A stretch of 64,000 bases of DNA. It comes from Gordionus sp. m RMFG-2023. Lineage: Eukaryota; Nematomorpha; Gordioida; Chordodea; Parachordodidae. Positions 1-11,200 of the stretch are shown piece after piece. The notes beneath the pieces are model-generated. The model was not told where the DNA came from, ran no database searches, and worked only from the letters and a program-made list of their open reading frames with translations. Position 1 is the stretch's first letter; each line of letters starts with the position of its first letter. The translations under genes were made by a program, and so were the position numbers. The stretch covers positions 75,431,561 through 75,495,560 of the forward strand of contig NC_088775.1 of NCBI RefSeq assembly GCF_954871325.1, read 5' to 3'.

Positions 1-1921
1 TATTGTTAAAAGAATTTTTTGCAGTGATGAAGTTAGTAGTGTATTACCAGGAAAAAAAGATTGCATATCTATCACTGAAAAGGGGGAACGAGTGAACGTT
101 CAAAAAAGGTTAGTTCTTAATAATTTGAAAGAATTATATAATCATTTTAAGGCGAGTAATTCAAACTTAACAATTGGATTTTCGAAATTTGCTAGCTTAA
201 GACTAAAAAATTGTATATTAGCAGGGGCTAGCGGAACACATAGTGTATGCGTTTGTAGCATACACCTGAATATTAAACTTGATTTTAGGCTGTGAATTAG
301 TAACATTCACTAAAAATGGTGAGGATACATTAACAACTTATAGAGATGTTATAGGCAGAATGATTTGCAACCCCCCGTTACCCACCTATTATTTTGGTGA
401 CTGCAACGAATGTCCTGGCTCGGCACTCTTAAAAGAATGCATCGAAAAATTATTTATAAAAAATGATATTTAGCTCTTGTTACGTTTAAACAGTGGGTTT
501 CGGTAGATAGAACAACTCTGGAGACTATTTCTCAATCTTTAGACGAATTTATTAATTATTTTTTCGATAAAATGAATATTCTCATATGTCATTTATTTGT
601 GAACAACAAAGTTCATTTCACAATAACCTTAAAAATAGTTTAGAAAATAATCACTAATTATTTGTGACTTTTCAAAAAATTATTCCTTTATTGTCCAAGA
701 CTAAGTTCAGGGTTATCATTGGATAACTTCGCAAGTTACGTTGCATCCAATCTCAATTTATTATAAAATAGGAGATCAAATAAACAATCTAAGTTTTGTG
801 GTAATATCGGAATCCTTAATTCATAATACTGTTTCATCATTTATTCCAATCGCATTTGATTCATTTTTAAAAAATAAATTCGACACTCCACCAGAAAAAA
901 TTTACTATTTTTCTGATGGTTCAGCAGCGCAATATAAAAATAGGAAAAACTTCATCAATGTTTGCTACCATGAAATCGATGTTGGTGTTCAAGCAGAATG
1001 GCATTTTTTTCCTATGGCACATGGTAAAAGTGCCTGCGACGGCATAGGCGGCATAGTAAAACGGTTAGTTGCCAAGGCAAGCTTACAAAGACCTTATATT
1101 GATCAAATAATTACACCTTTACAATTTTATAAATATGCGGAAGAGCATATAAAAGGTATAAATTTTTCTTATGTAACTATACCAGAGTATGAGGAAGAAG
1201 AGATAAGGCTAAGTAAGAGATTTAGTAAATCTATCTCAATACCTGGTACACAAAAAATTCATGCAGTGTTTCCGATTGTCTTAACTAAACTCAACACTAA
1301 ACTATATTCTAATTCGCAGACATTTATTGTGGAGAATATAGTATATCCACGTGAGTATCCTTTGATTGAGAATCTGTTAATCGATGAGATTAGAGGATAA
1401 GTAACATGTGCATATGAAAACGATTGGTTGTTAGGATTTGTACAAGAAGTGAATGCAATTAGAGATGAAGTAAAAATTAATTTTCTTCACCCTAAAGGAC
1501 CAGCAAATTCTTTTGTTTATCCAACTGCACAAGATATCCTTTTCATACCAAAAAATAATATTTTAACAATAGTTAGCCCATCAACGATATAATTTATCGC
1601 AAAACGAAATTATCATGGCGTCAAAAAAACTAAATTTAATGAAAAACCGAAAATAGGTAATATCTTTCATGTTATCTATTATATCTTCAAAATTTATAAA
1701 ATAATTTATCGAAAATTAAAATTTTTTATAAAAAAAAATGATTTTATAACCGCAGCTAAATAATCTCATTTGACCATTGATATCTCAGGAACTATGAGTA
1801 CTAGGAGGCTAAAACTTTGGATTCGATGCTTTCAAATGATATTCTCTCAGCATACAAAATATTATCGAAATTAAAAAGGTCGGGCAGAAAAGTTATCGAT
1901 TTGGTATGGAATTACCCCCTT
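1..1921 (+). pseudogene. Decayed transposase-like gene of an SDG/HGK family, copy 1, 5' end outside the window
   Basis: Reading frames in this stretch encode successive pieces of one protein: SFSKFASL-like and CILAGASGTHSVCVC near 180-270, CNPPLPTYYFGDCNECPG near 370-420, YKQWVSVD near 480-510, then a 219-codon open stretch (741-1400) with YYFSDGSAAQYKNRKNF and HFFPMAHGKSACDG, followed by a further homologous tail to about 1590 (LHPKGPANSF). From memory, proteins with this motif order are scattered in many copies through aphid, cnidarian and other invertebrate genomes and have no named function; the Asp-Gly and His-Gly-Lys motifs suggest an RNase H-like transposase, which is inference. The frame shifts several times and contains stops, so the gene is dead. 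About 300 bp downstream a GGTCGG...ATCGATTTGG...GGAATTACCCC end (about 1878-1920) resembles termini at 4313-4340 and 8223-8277 and may be the element's 3' inverted repeat. Confidence 0.6.
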
Positions 1922-2167
1922 GCAACTTCATTCCCTCAATATGATTAAAAGAGTGCATGAATATATTTCCAAAAGGGAACGTCATATAAAATTATATGTT
2001 TATCAGTTTTGATATAATTCACAAAAGATTATTCATCTCGTAATTTTTTTTTTCTATGTTATTCATTTATCTTTAAAACATGTAAACAAAATATAAAAAA
2101 TGAATATATATATATTAAAAGTGAATGTATATTTTAAAAATATCGATGGCTCTAAAAAGAGCTTATA

Positions 2168-4340
2168 GTGTCAAATCGATCAAAAAAGCACTTTTTCGGC
2201 CGACCCCTTTTAAAATTGTTAAAAATTTCTGGAATAATTTAGATAGGTAAAAGAATGAGAAAGCCGTTTATTTTAGCTCGCTAACGCACCTGGTTCTTGA
2301 GATATAGGGGCTCAAAGGTACAAAAAAGAGCCACTTTAGAAATCTGTAAAATTTTTAAAATGCTTTTATCTCAAAAACTATTTTTAATAAAAGAAATTAT
2401 AATATATCATTTTGTAGGTAAAGAAATTCTCTAATGGGCTAACAAAGAATAGTAAATATTGGCGCCATTATAGGCTTTTAACATCCAGTTTACCTAAATT
2501 TCCTTACCTGTATTTTTAGGCAAAATAGTAAGTTTGTTTTCGAATTTTTTTTTTGCTTTTTATTTAGACACCTTTTATAAATATATATACGATGTCAAAA
2601 CCTTGGCGACCTATCGACTTTTCGGAAATATACATTTTTACCAAAATTGAAGAAAAATGTAGATGGCGCTAATGGTTGAAAAATTGATATGTTTGTAAGA
2701 ATCGTGATAAAATTTTCCACTTCTGCCCCCCCTCCCATTATTCTTAAAATGTTTTACATTTTTTAGACCTCTACTTTGCTACTATAGTGAGCGAATGACT
2801 TATTAGCTCGATAATATATAACAGCTGCAGTAAAACGAATATTTTATTAGGCATATATTCGATTATATTAATAAATTGTTTAAAACGATCTCTCTTTCTG
2901 CGAAATAATTTTAACCTGTCCGTTCAGATTAATTTTATCGTCTGTCTACCAATAACAATCTGGATTTGGAGAGTGCAAAAACATGTATTCTAGGTGTAGA
3001 TCAATTAAAATTTTATTCTATATCACAGATGGACGTACCAAATATTAAAATGTTGCAACCCATTTAATCTACAGAGAGATGCTTATTATGGCGAGAATCT
3101 AAGCAAGATTCTACCCTGGATGACCCAAAAAAATTTACCATTCAATTTAGATATGTTAATATGTTCTTGATGGCGACAAAAATTAGCAAACATTCCTTAT
3201 ACTTCAAATGACAATGTAGATATTGATTCTCCCTTTCATATAATTAATCAAGAGGCTATTAATAACATTAATATATCCCTACAATCAAATGGGGAATCTC
3301 TCATTAAAAGAAAACGCTTATGTGAAAATAAATATTCGAAGAAAATATCTAGAGTAAAAAAAAGTTTTAACGACTTAGTTTTTACCATTATCTTCATCAA
3401 ATGATGAAATATTTGATGAAATTGAAGATACCTTAAAAATTAAAAAAATTATATGAAAGATATTTATTAGTGGAAATTTGTTACATTATTAAGTGTCTAA
3501 TGGGCACATGCCCACTCTGCTCCTCAGTTAAATAATATATTTAATAGAAAATCAAAATTTTTTAGTATAAAAAGTGAAAATATCTGGTTATTGATAAGTT
3601 AGCAGCAAAATTTTAACCATAATCCGTAATTTCATAAAGCGCCATCTATTTTTTTTATTAATTTTTAAAGTCGATTGCGTCGCCAAGGTTTTGATATTTA
3701 TATTTAGCAAAGGTGTCTAAATAACAAGCAATAAAAAAAATTCGAAAACAAACTCACTATTTGGCTTAAAAATACAGGTAAAGCAATTTAGGTAAACCGG
3801 ATGTTAAAAGCCTATAATGGCGCCAATATTTATTATTCTTTATTAGCCCATTAGAGAATTTATTTACCTACAAAATGATATATTATAATTTTTTTACTAT
3901 AAATAGTTTTTGAGATATAAGCATTTTAAAAATTTTACAGATTTCAAAGTGGCTCTTTTTTGTACCTTTGAGCCCCTATATCTCGAGAATAGTGTTGTTA
4001 AATGGCTCGTTTTGAGCCGATTTTTAAAAACGGCTAACTCAGTATTGCATCCAGGATAGTATTACGCAAGCCTGAAGATTTTGTTTGTAGAAGGAACAAA
4101 GGTTTGGACATCTCTTAGCGAAATCTCGAGTCTTAAATAATTTTTTTCTGGCTAAAATATTGAGTTAGCCGTTTTTAAAAATCGGCTCAAAACGAGCCGT
4201 TTAACAACACTACTCGAGAACCAGGTGTGCTAGCGAGCTAAAATAAACGGCTTTCTTATTCTTTTACCTATCTAAATAATTCCAGAAATTTTTAACAATT
4301 TTAAAAGGGGTCGGCCGAATCGTGATCGATTTGACGTGGA
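2168..4340. mobile_element. Non-autonomous DNA transposon with about 450-bp terminal inverted repeats
   Basis: The left arm (about 2168-2624) and right arm (about 3668-4340) are inverted copies of each other: for example CCTTGGCGACC at 2602-2612 pairs with GTCGCCAAGG at 3675-3684, and GGTCGGCCGA at 4314-4323 pairs with TCGGCCGACC near 2196-2205. The right arm is lengthened by a 223-bp hAT miniature element with its target duplication (3982-4220). The 1 kb interior shows a short coding-like plus-strand stretch near 3170-3390 (basic, KRKRLCENKYSKK) that could be an N-terminal remnant of the transposase seen at 1-1590; this link is inference. The outer ends share the GGTCGGCCGA...ATCGATTTG motif with 1878-1920 and 8223-8277, so one repeat family probably accounts for all three. 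The exact outer boundary and target duplication were not resolved. Confidence 0.7.
3990..4212. mobile_element. hAT-type miniature inverted-repeat element (223 bp) with 8-bp target duplication
   Basis: The element starts TAGTGTTGTTAAA and ends with its inverse TTTAACAACACTA; the terminal inverted repeats run about 57 bp with two mismatches. It is bounded by CTCGAGAA at 3982-3989 and again at 4213-4220. The opposite arm of the host element lacks the insertion and reads straight through (CTCAAGAACC in inverse), which proves the boundaries. An 8-bp duplication matching nTnnnnAn and TAGTGTTG termini are typical of the hAT superfamily. There is no coding capacity. It inserted after the long inverted-repeat element had formed. 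Confidence 0.88.
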
Positions 4341-4509
4341 ATCATATATGAATTAGAATCTTGTTTATTTCATATATGGCGCCCTAAATTTTAAAAATAA
4401 TTGATATAATATAAATTGAAAAAATCTGATAAATAACTCACTTTTAAAAGATTCTAATTTTTCGGGAGCGTATTTACTTTCTTGCGAAGACAATGTATAA
4501 CTATGGCCA

Positions 4510-5860
4510 GTAGCAGTTAACTATAACACCAATGTTAGGATATGACATTTGGCAAGTAAAGAATGTGGTCTATAGGTGGAAATGTAAAGGAATTAGAAGG
4601 TCCAAAGAAGTTTTATATTTTTTCCTGCTTTAGATGTTTTCCTAAAACAAAGGCTAATTATTCGATCCATAAGCATAAGTTTATTTCTCCTATGATTATA
4701 CTTTCATCATTATCTGATAAATATTTGCGATCTTTTGAATTTGAATACATTTTAATTTTAAATTGATGTACCTGTTGAAATCACGGAGTAAATTTTTAGT
4801 TTTTAAAAATGTCATAATTTTTTTAAGTAATATAAAATATATGCCAATAATATTATCTTTAACAAATTCGTACAATTCATATGACGTTATTATTTCCTTT
4901 AGTAAGGTCTTTGTAAACTTGCCTTAGCAACTATTTTTAACAGTGCCATCAATCTATCACACAGGTGCGCTGTAGTAAAAAAAGTCATTTCGCTTATACC
5001 CTAAAATCTAATGTCATTAATAAAAATTTTACGATTTTTATACTGTGCATCAGATATATCCGAATATTAAAGCTTTTTACTTGGCATATAAAATTTATTA
5101 ATAAAAAATTAACTAATGTTTTTTGGAAATAATGTACTGATATTGCCTTATGTTGTAAAGATTTGGATATCATTATGTAATTCAGGTAACAAGTATTTGC
5201 AAAATTATCTTAAACAAGGGTTAACAATGATAACTTTATACTTCATCCTGAAGTATAAAACTATAGTAGTTATCTGTCCCATAAAATTAAATATTGGCCT
5301 ATGTCAAAGTTCGATTTTAGATGGGTTTGAGACCATTTCTACGTAGAAATAAAAGAAGGGGGTAATAAAGATTCCATTTTTTCATTAAAGGCATTGATAA
5401 ATTCATTATTCTGGCTTGGTGATAGAGAGTAGACCGATATCCACTGTTTGTATGTAATTGGATCAGAACGAAACAATATTTCTATTTGTCAGGGTAAATG
5501 TTTTGACCTTGAGCAATAGTTACATTTGCCCATATAACAGGATGGTTGAGGCGGATTACAAATTATTAAAGGTAAAATATGTTTGTATATTTTAAAAGGC
5601 AACATATCATCTTTAATTTTATCCAATGATCATCGTTAATTTAAAATTTTAGTGGTAGATGTAAACATATACATTATACGTTCTACTACCTCCTGCGAGT
5701 ATACAATTTTTTGACTGAATGATTTGCAAATTTCGAAAAACTAATTTTAAAATCAGGTCACATTTCTTTAAAAAATATATACATTTCTTTCAAATTCCTT
5801 TATCTATTTTGGCCAATATTTCTTGCAGGGCAAGATTCAGCTTATTTCAACTCTATAATA
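4510..5860 (-). pseudogene. Decayed transposase-like gene of the SDG/HGK family, copy 2
   Basis: On the minus strand the same motif series as at 1-1590 appears in the same order from high to low coordinate: KNCILAGGSRTYNVYV near 5680, ICNPPQPSCYMGKCNYC near 5540, YKQWISV near 5450, VAKASLQRPY near 4910-4940, EFVKDNIIGIYF near 4860, and GPSNSFTFPP near 4580. Stops and frame changes are frequent, so it is a dead copy and more decayed than copy 1. Its orientation is opposite to copy 1. It lies on the 3' side of the last recognised XPA exon and may sit in the last XPA intron. Its own termini were not identified. Confidence 0.55.
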
Positions 5861-6899
5861 AAATTCTAACTGTATATTAGTCTACATTTCTAGGCTTATA
5901 ATTAGGTGTGAAAAAATCATTTTTCCGCTATAAGTAATTTAGTTTATCTTGCCGTTAATTTATTGTATTTAATTCAATCATAATTTTGAACACTATCATT
6001 TTCTGGTAATATAGTTAAAATTTCATATTAGCACCATATATGAATAACAACTCTAAACTTGATTGATCATATTTTATTAATATTCATTTATGTTATAGGG
6101 TAAATAATTTTATAATATATTGTAAATGATATAAATTGCTTTTATTGATTGAAACCCCCATTGATTGTTATTTTCATTTAAAATGAATAATCCTTCAAAA
6201 TTATAACAATTATGTTAAGAAAACCCATTAAAAACTAAATAATATATGAACATATATAAGCACACTCCCTTTTATGAAAATATTTATACACTTCACATAT
6301 CATTTTTATCGTTGAGAATGATTCTGACAGGGTTTCAGACCAATATTTTTATAAATATAAAAGAGGAGTTAGTAATGTCTACTAAATTTTTTTTAAAAAA
6401 TTGAAAATAGTATTATTTCCAAAATTGTTTTTAATTCTTATATATTAGATATAATGGCCGGAAATTGGGAAAATCAAAAAATTTTTTTATCTAAAAGTAT
6501 CATCTTTGTACGTAATTTTAATAAAAAATTTGTAATTTACAATTATGTAATTTTTAGATATGTTTAAGTGAATGAAGGTAAATAAAATAGATCATTTTTG
6601 TGATTTTGAACATATCTCTAAAAATTTTGATTTTAGGGGGCTAAAATGTTGTAATCATTAAAATAAAATTGAATCAAAACTAAATCTATAATAGTTATTG
6701 AGCTAGATGAGTTTATGAGAAAGTTGATTTTCTTCCCCAATCCTAACATGATTAATATTAACATCTCATTTTATTATCATACTCACCTTTTTAATGATAA
6801 TATTGTATAAATTATTATCTTTATTATTTGGATGTTAAACATATCTACTATTGCTCACCCTAGTTTCAAGTTGAATTGGCCATATATTAATTTGACTGA
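5861..6899. other. AT-rich stretch without recognisable genes
   Basis: I searched both strands for the missing last XPA exon and for transposon motifs and found nothing convincing. Probably intron or intergenic sequence. Confidence 0.4.
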
Positions 6900-7175
6900 A
6901 TCCAAAGGGCAACTAAGCGTTAAATAATACTATACCAAACCAGGATACCTTAGCCAGATCAGAAACGCCACCTAGTATAGATGATTTCTTTGAAATAAAT
7001 AATACCATTGAAAATCCTCTATAAGCATTTTTTAAATCTAAAAATACACAGATAAATATCTATGATGATATTTCTTATATAAAATATGTATATAAAAATT
7101 ATTACTGCATTGCCCTCAAGTGCTATTGTTGAATCGCTATTAGTGCGGCAAAGCTTATACTAAACTTGGGGTTAT
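6900..7175 (+). pseudogene. hAT transposase C-terminal dimerisation-domain relic
   Basis: Plus-strand frames contain PSIDDFFEINNTIENPL (about 6970-7020) and, after a frame change, TALPSSAIVESL (about 7107-7142) followed by a SAAKLIL-like stretch. The block TALPSSAxVE(R/S)LFS is the signature of the hAT C-terminal dimerisation region. The rest of the transposase is not visible, and stops plus frame changes show a dead fragment. It ends shortly before the possible miniature element at 7261. Confidence 0.6.
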
Positions 7176-7260
7176 TGAAATGTTACTATCATTGAAAATA
7201 AAATATAAGAAATTATAGTCATATTTCTATGCCAATTTTTATTTGTGGAAATAGGATAAG

Positions 7261-8106
7261 CAGGGACCCGAACCTTTATTTATAAGTTCACGGTTCTTAA
7301 GAAAAATTTTATAAAGTTTTGGTTCAATTCAGCTAATTGTAAAGGTTCAATTTTTTCTAAATTAATAATGATTTTAATTATAAATATTATTTATTAAAAT
7401 TTTGCCATCACTTAAGTTAATAATATTGTTTATTTATAAAATAGATGAAATTAATTTATTTTTATTATAAGTATCTATGAATAATATATAAGAATCATAA
7501 CTCATTTCTAAATATATTATTTGAACGTATAAGTAATATATTTTCTATAAGTGGATTCACATTTGTTTGTTGTGACAATAACACAAATTTTAGCCCCAAA
7601 AAGGCATTTTTAACAGAAAGTTGTGTTGCCTAAACCGCAAGTACTATAAGAGCAAGTTTATATAATTTTGGATATTCAAATTTCTTTGATTTTCAATATA
7701 TATAAAAAAATAATGATTTATTAGATTAAATATATAACTAAACCAAAAATTGGTTATTTAGATATTTTGCATACTACAATATAGGAAATAGGAATCTCTA
7801 ATACTATAAGAAGCAGTTAAAAAATTGTGGATCAAGTTAAGTCATAGTGAAAAATTAATATATACTTCTTATGGATATTAACCAAATATTTTGACCATTT
7901 AATAATTATATAATGATGCAGATATGGTAAAATATGCAATACACCATAAAGAAAAGAATGTAATAAAAGGTAAAATTATTTATTTTATTTCGGCTGAAAC
8001 AGGATTAACTTTTTTTACTCCTTCAAAAAATAATTACGTCGGTTCAGTTACGGTTCAGATATTTATAAAGGTTTATAGCGGTTTGGCGGTTCATTACAGG
8101 TCCCTG
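7261..8106. mobile_element. Candidate hAT-type non-autonomous element
   Basis: The left end reads CAGGGACCCGAACC and the right end GGTTCATTACAGGTCCCTG, giving an inverted repeat of CAGGGACC plus a GAACC block, repeated internally as GGTTC motifs. CAGGG-type termini fit hAT elements. The flanks (AGGATAAG on the left, AAAAAGTA on the right) do not show a clear 8-bp duplication, so the boundaries are tentative. Confidence 0.4.
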
Positions 8107-8222
8107 AAAAAGTAGCCAATAGTTTTGTGATGAAATAGCAGTGGAGATTGCGCAGTAGCTTTTAACAATATTGTTTGTTATTTATTTAACCTTTCTTTGC
8201 TTACCAAATTTTAAAAAATCGA

Positions 8223-8277
8223 GGGGAGTCGGCCGAAAATTTCATTATTTTCCAAATTTGAGATGGAATGACTCCAT
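8223..8277. repeat. Solo terminus of the GGTCGGCCGA repeat family
   Basis: GGGGAGTCGGCCGAAAA...TTTGAGATGGAATGACTCC resembles the ends at 1878-1920 and 4313-4340 in order and spacing. It lies 20 bp beyond the donor of the last recognised XPA exon, so it sits in an XPA intron. No partner end was found close by. Confidence 0.45.
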
Positions 8278-8296
8278 TGTAAATTTAAAAAATTAC

Positions 8297-11200
8297 TTGT
8301 ATTTCTAAATATAATTTCATGGTACCCCATTTTAAATTATGTGGATTCTTTCTTAAGATGCATTTCAATAGTGGTTCTCTTCTATCCAGATCACAATCCT
8401 TTAGAATATACATTGTTTTGGCTTCTGTTTTAGTAATTAACTTATGTTTCTCTTTCATATCTCTGTTTTATATTAATATTTTAAAAATATTATCCTGATA
8501 TTTATATATGTTAAAAAAGTAATTATTGGGTAGAATTTCATTAATTCTTTGTTGTTTAAACAAATAAAATTATTAGGGTTGTGCCGATATTAAAATGACC
8601 TGTTAATATATGTGTTTATCTTAGAATTGGCACTAGATTGGCAGATTTTTTGATAAATTATTTTAAAGTTTTATTTACATTCTATGATGGTCATGCATTA
8701 AAAATTTTAAGTTTATCTTGTGACAATTTCGAGATATGAACATTTATAACTATATCATTATAATATTGGCAAAAATATCGACACAGCCCTAAAATTTATT
8801 ATTTTCGTTCTTTCCCGTCATTAGAAATTGTGAAATTTTTGTGTTTTAAATTTAATTAAAAAAAATATATAAGTGTATAGCCATAGAATCTAACTTTCTT
8901 ATTGAATACAATTTTCAATGTAAAATTATTCCATAAAAATAAAACTCCCTTTGCCCTTTCTATCAAAAAAATATAACAAAAAAAATGATAGGTTCACCTC
9001 ATATGAGTATAGATTTGTAAACCCCCCCCCCCACCCATTACTAAACCCGAGTGTTAGGTGTGATTGATAATATACGGCCAAAAATATAAGAAATATCAAT
9101 ACACATAGGACGCTGCTCATCTTGGTTGTCTATAAAATTTTCGCCAAAAATACTTTACCTCAAACGATTTATAATAAGAATTAAGAAATGTGACTTTGTC
9201 CATAGGAGGATGTCGTTGGAATCGTCTCTGCCATGAACTTTCCATAAGAAATAAGGTCTTCTTATCTATAGGAGGACGCTGTTTGATTCTTCTTACGAAT
9301 CAGAATAATATTTAATTTTCTCCGGCTATTACAATTTCCCTGTTAATATCATAATATATTTCACCAATTAGAATAAAGAAAAGAATATATTATTTAACAT
9401 TTCATCATAATTTTGCAATCAGGTGAATTTTATATTTCTCTAATTAGAATAAAGTATAGAATATATCATTTTAATATTTCCTCCAGCTATTATAATTTCC
9501 ATGTAATAATGCGAATTTTATATTTCTTTAATTATAATACATAGCAAGATTGGCTCAGTCAATTGACGGGAAAAAAAAGAATCATATAAATACATTTCAT
9601 CTTAATGCTGGTTAGTGGAGCATCTTAGTAGTAGTGAATTTAATGAAGTATGTGATATAATACAAGAAATAGGCGCTTTACGAGGTGGTGGTGATCAAAA
9701 TATTATAATGATATTATAAATTTCAGAAGTAAAATTGGCATGTTTAAGAAAATTATATGGAAAGCAGTAACTTCCATAAGAAACAAACAGATTCCAGCCT
9801 ACTTCTTCTTCAGAAAGAAATTAGTAGATTTGGGTTAATTCTTATTAAAATAGAAATCATTGAAAATCTTGACAACAGGAAAATTGATTAAAATATTAAA
9901 GAAAATGATAATATTGATTCAGAACAAGACTGCCACTGAGAGCTAAACATTAGATATTGAATGACATTGAATTAAAAAAATATACAGATTCATTTTACTT
10001 TAAAAAAATAAATATGACATATTCCATATATTTTTATAATTCATAGAGCACTTTTTAAATGGAAGAAGAAATTTGGAGATTACATAATAGTAATCAATTA
10101 TCAAAATTTAGTAAGTAATCATAATTATAAATAGTTACATTCTTTAATTATCACCCCCCCTAAAGCTATATAAAAGTCAATATAGTAAGTTATAAAATAA
10201 TGGGAGGCTATCAAAAAAAATTAACTATATTTTATGTTATAATTGCTCAAAAATACATTTCTAAATGCTTCAAAAAACATGTAGAAAATATATTTTGCTA
10301 CTACACAAATGTGGGTAAATGGGATTAAAAATCTCTCTTAAATCAGATTTGAACAAAATGAATTCCAGCATATACAAAACGTGAATTTCAGACAACTTTG
10401 CCATGAACATTTGAACTATTTTATATGTTTTTCAGATAACTTAACAACTAAACAAAAGTATATTACTTGTCTGAAATTTATAGGACAGATTACACATGCT
10501 GTAATAGGTTTCCAGCAAATTAGATTTTTTCAAATTTAAATATAACTCAGAGTAATAAAATTTAAAGATTCTGAATAATAATAGATTCCATATCCCAATA
10601 GGACATATAAAATATGTTTTATTAAACGATATGAATATTAATAAAATTTTATCATTATAAATTTTTTTATAAATCACAAAACAATGGGATGGAAAATTAG
10701 GATAGAGGCATACATGGACATGTCATCCAAAGTATAGCATTTTATGAACACCCTCTTCTAAAAATAAATAACAGACTTTTTTATAGTTGATAGAAAAGAT
10801 TGGATCATTTGTGAAAATTTTATGAATCTACACAGCCCTACTAATATTGTGCATATATATATATAGATGTAGTTAAGAAATTATTTCATTTAAAAAGGTG
10901 TAATAATGTTAAACAAGATCAATTTAGAGACTTTTAAAAATGGCCAATAACAAAAGTATTATTACCATAGGCTCATGTGACTTGTTATACAATAAAAACA
11001 ATATCAAATTTCTAGCCACATCTTACAATAATTTCTTTTAAACAACATAATATAATTAAAATATTGGACCAGATCGGCAGCCAATATTTTTTAAAATTCC
11101 TAAATATTGACAACAATTCATTCTGATGATATATATTATGCATAGCCCTAAATATTAGATATTTCATATTTTAAATTTGAACAAATAATTTTTACATACA

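Noticed and set aside
9020-9036. Poly-C run
   Set aside because: Simple homopolymer; no structure or element end could be tied to it.
9616-9720. Open plus-strand stretch [20 protein letters not shown]
   Set aside because: No start, splice partner or recognisable family; too short to support a gene.
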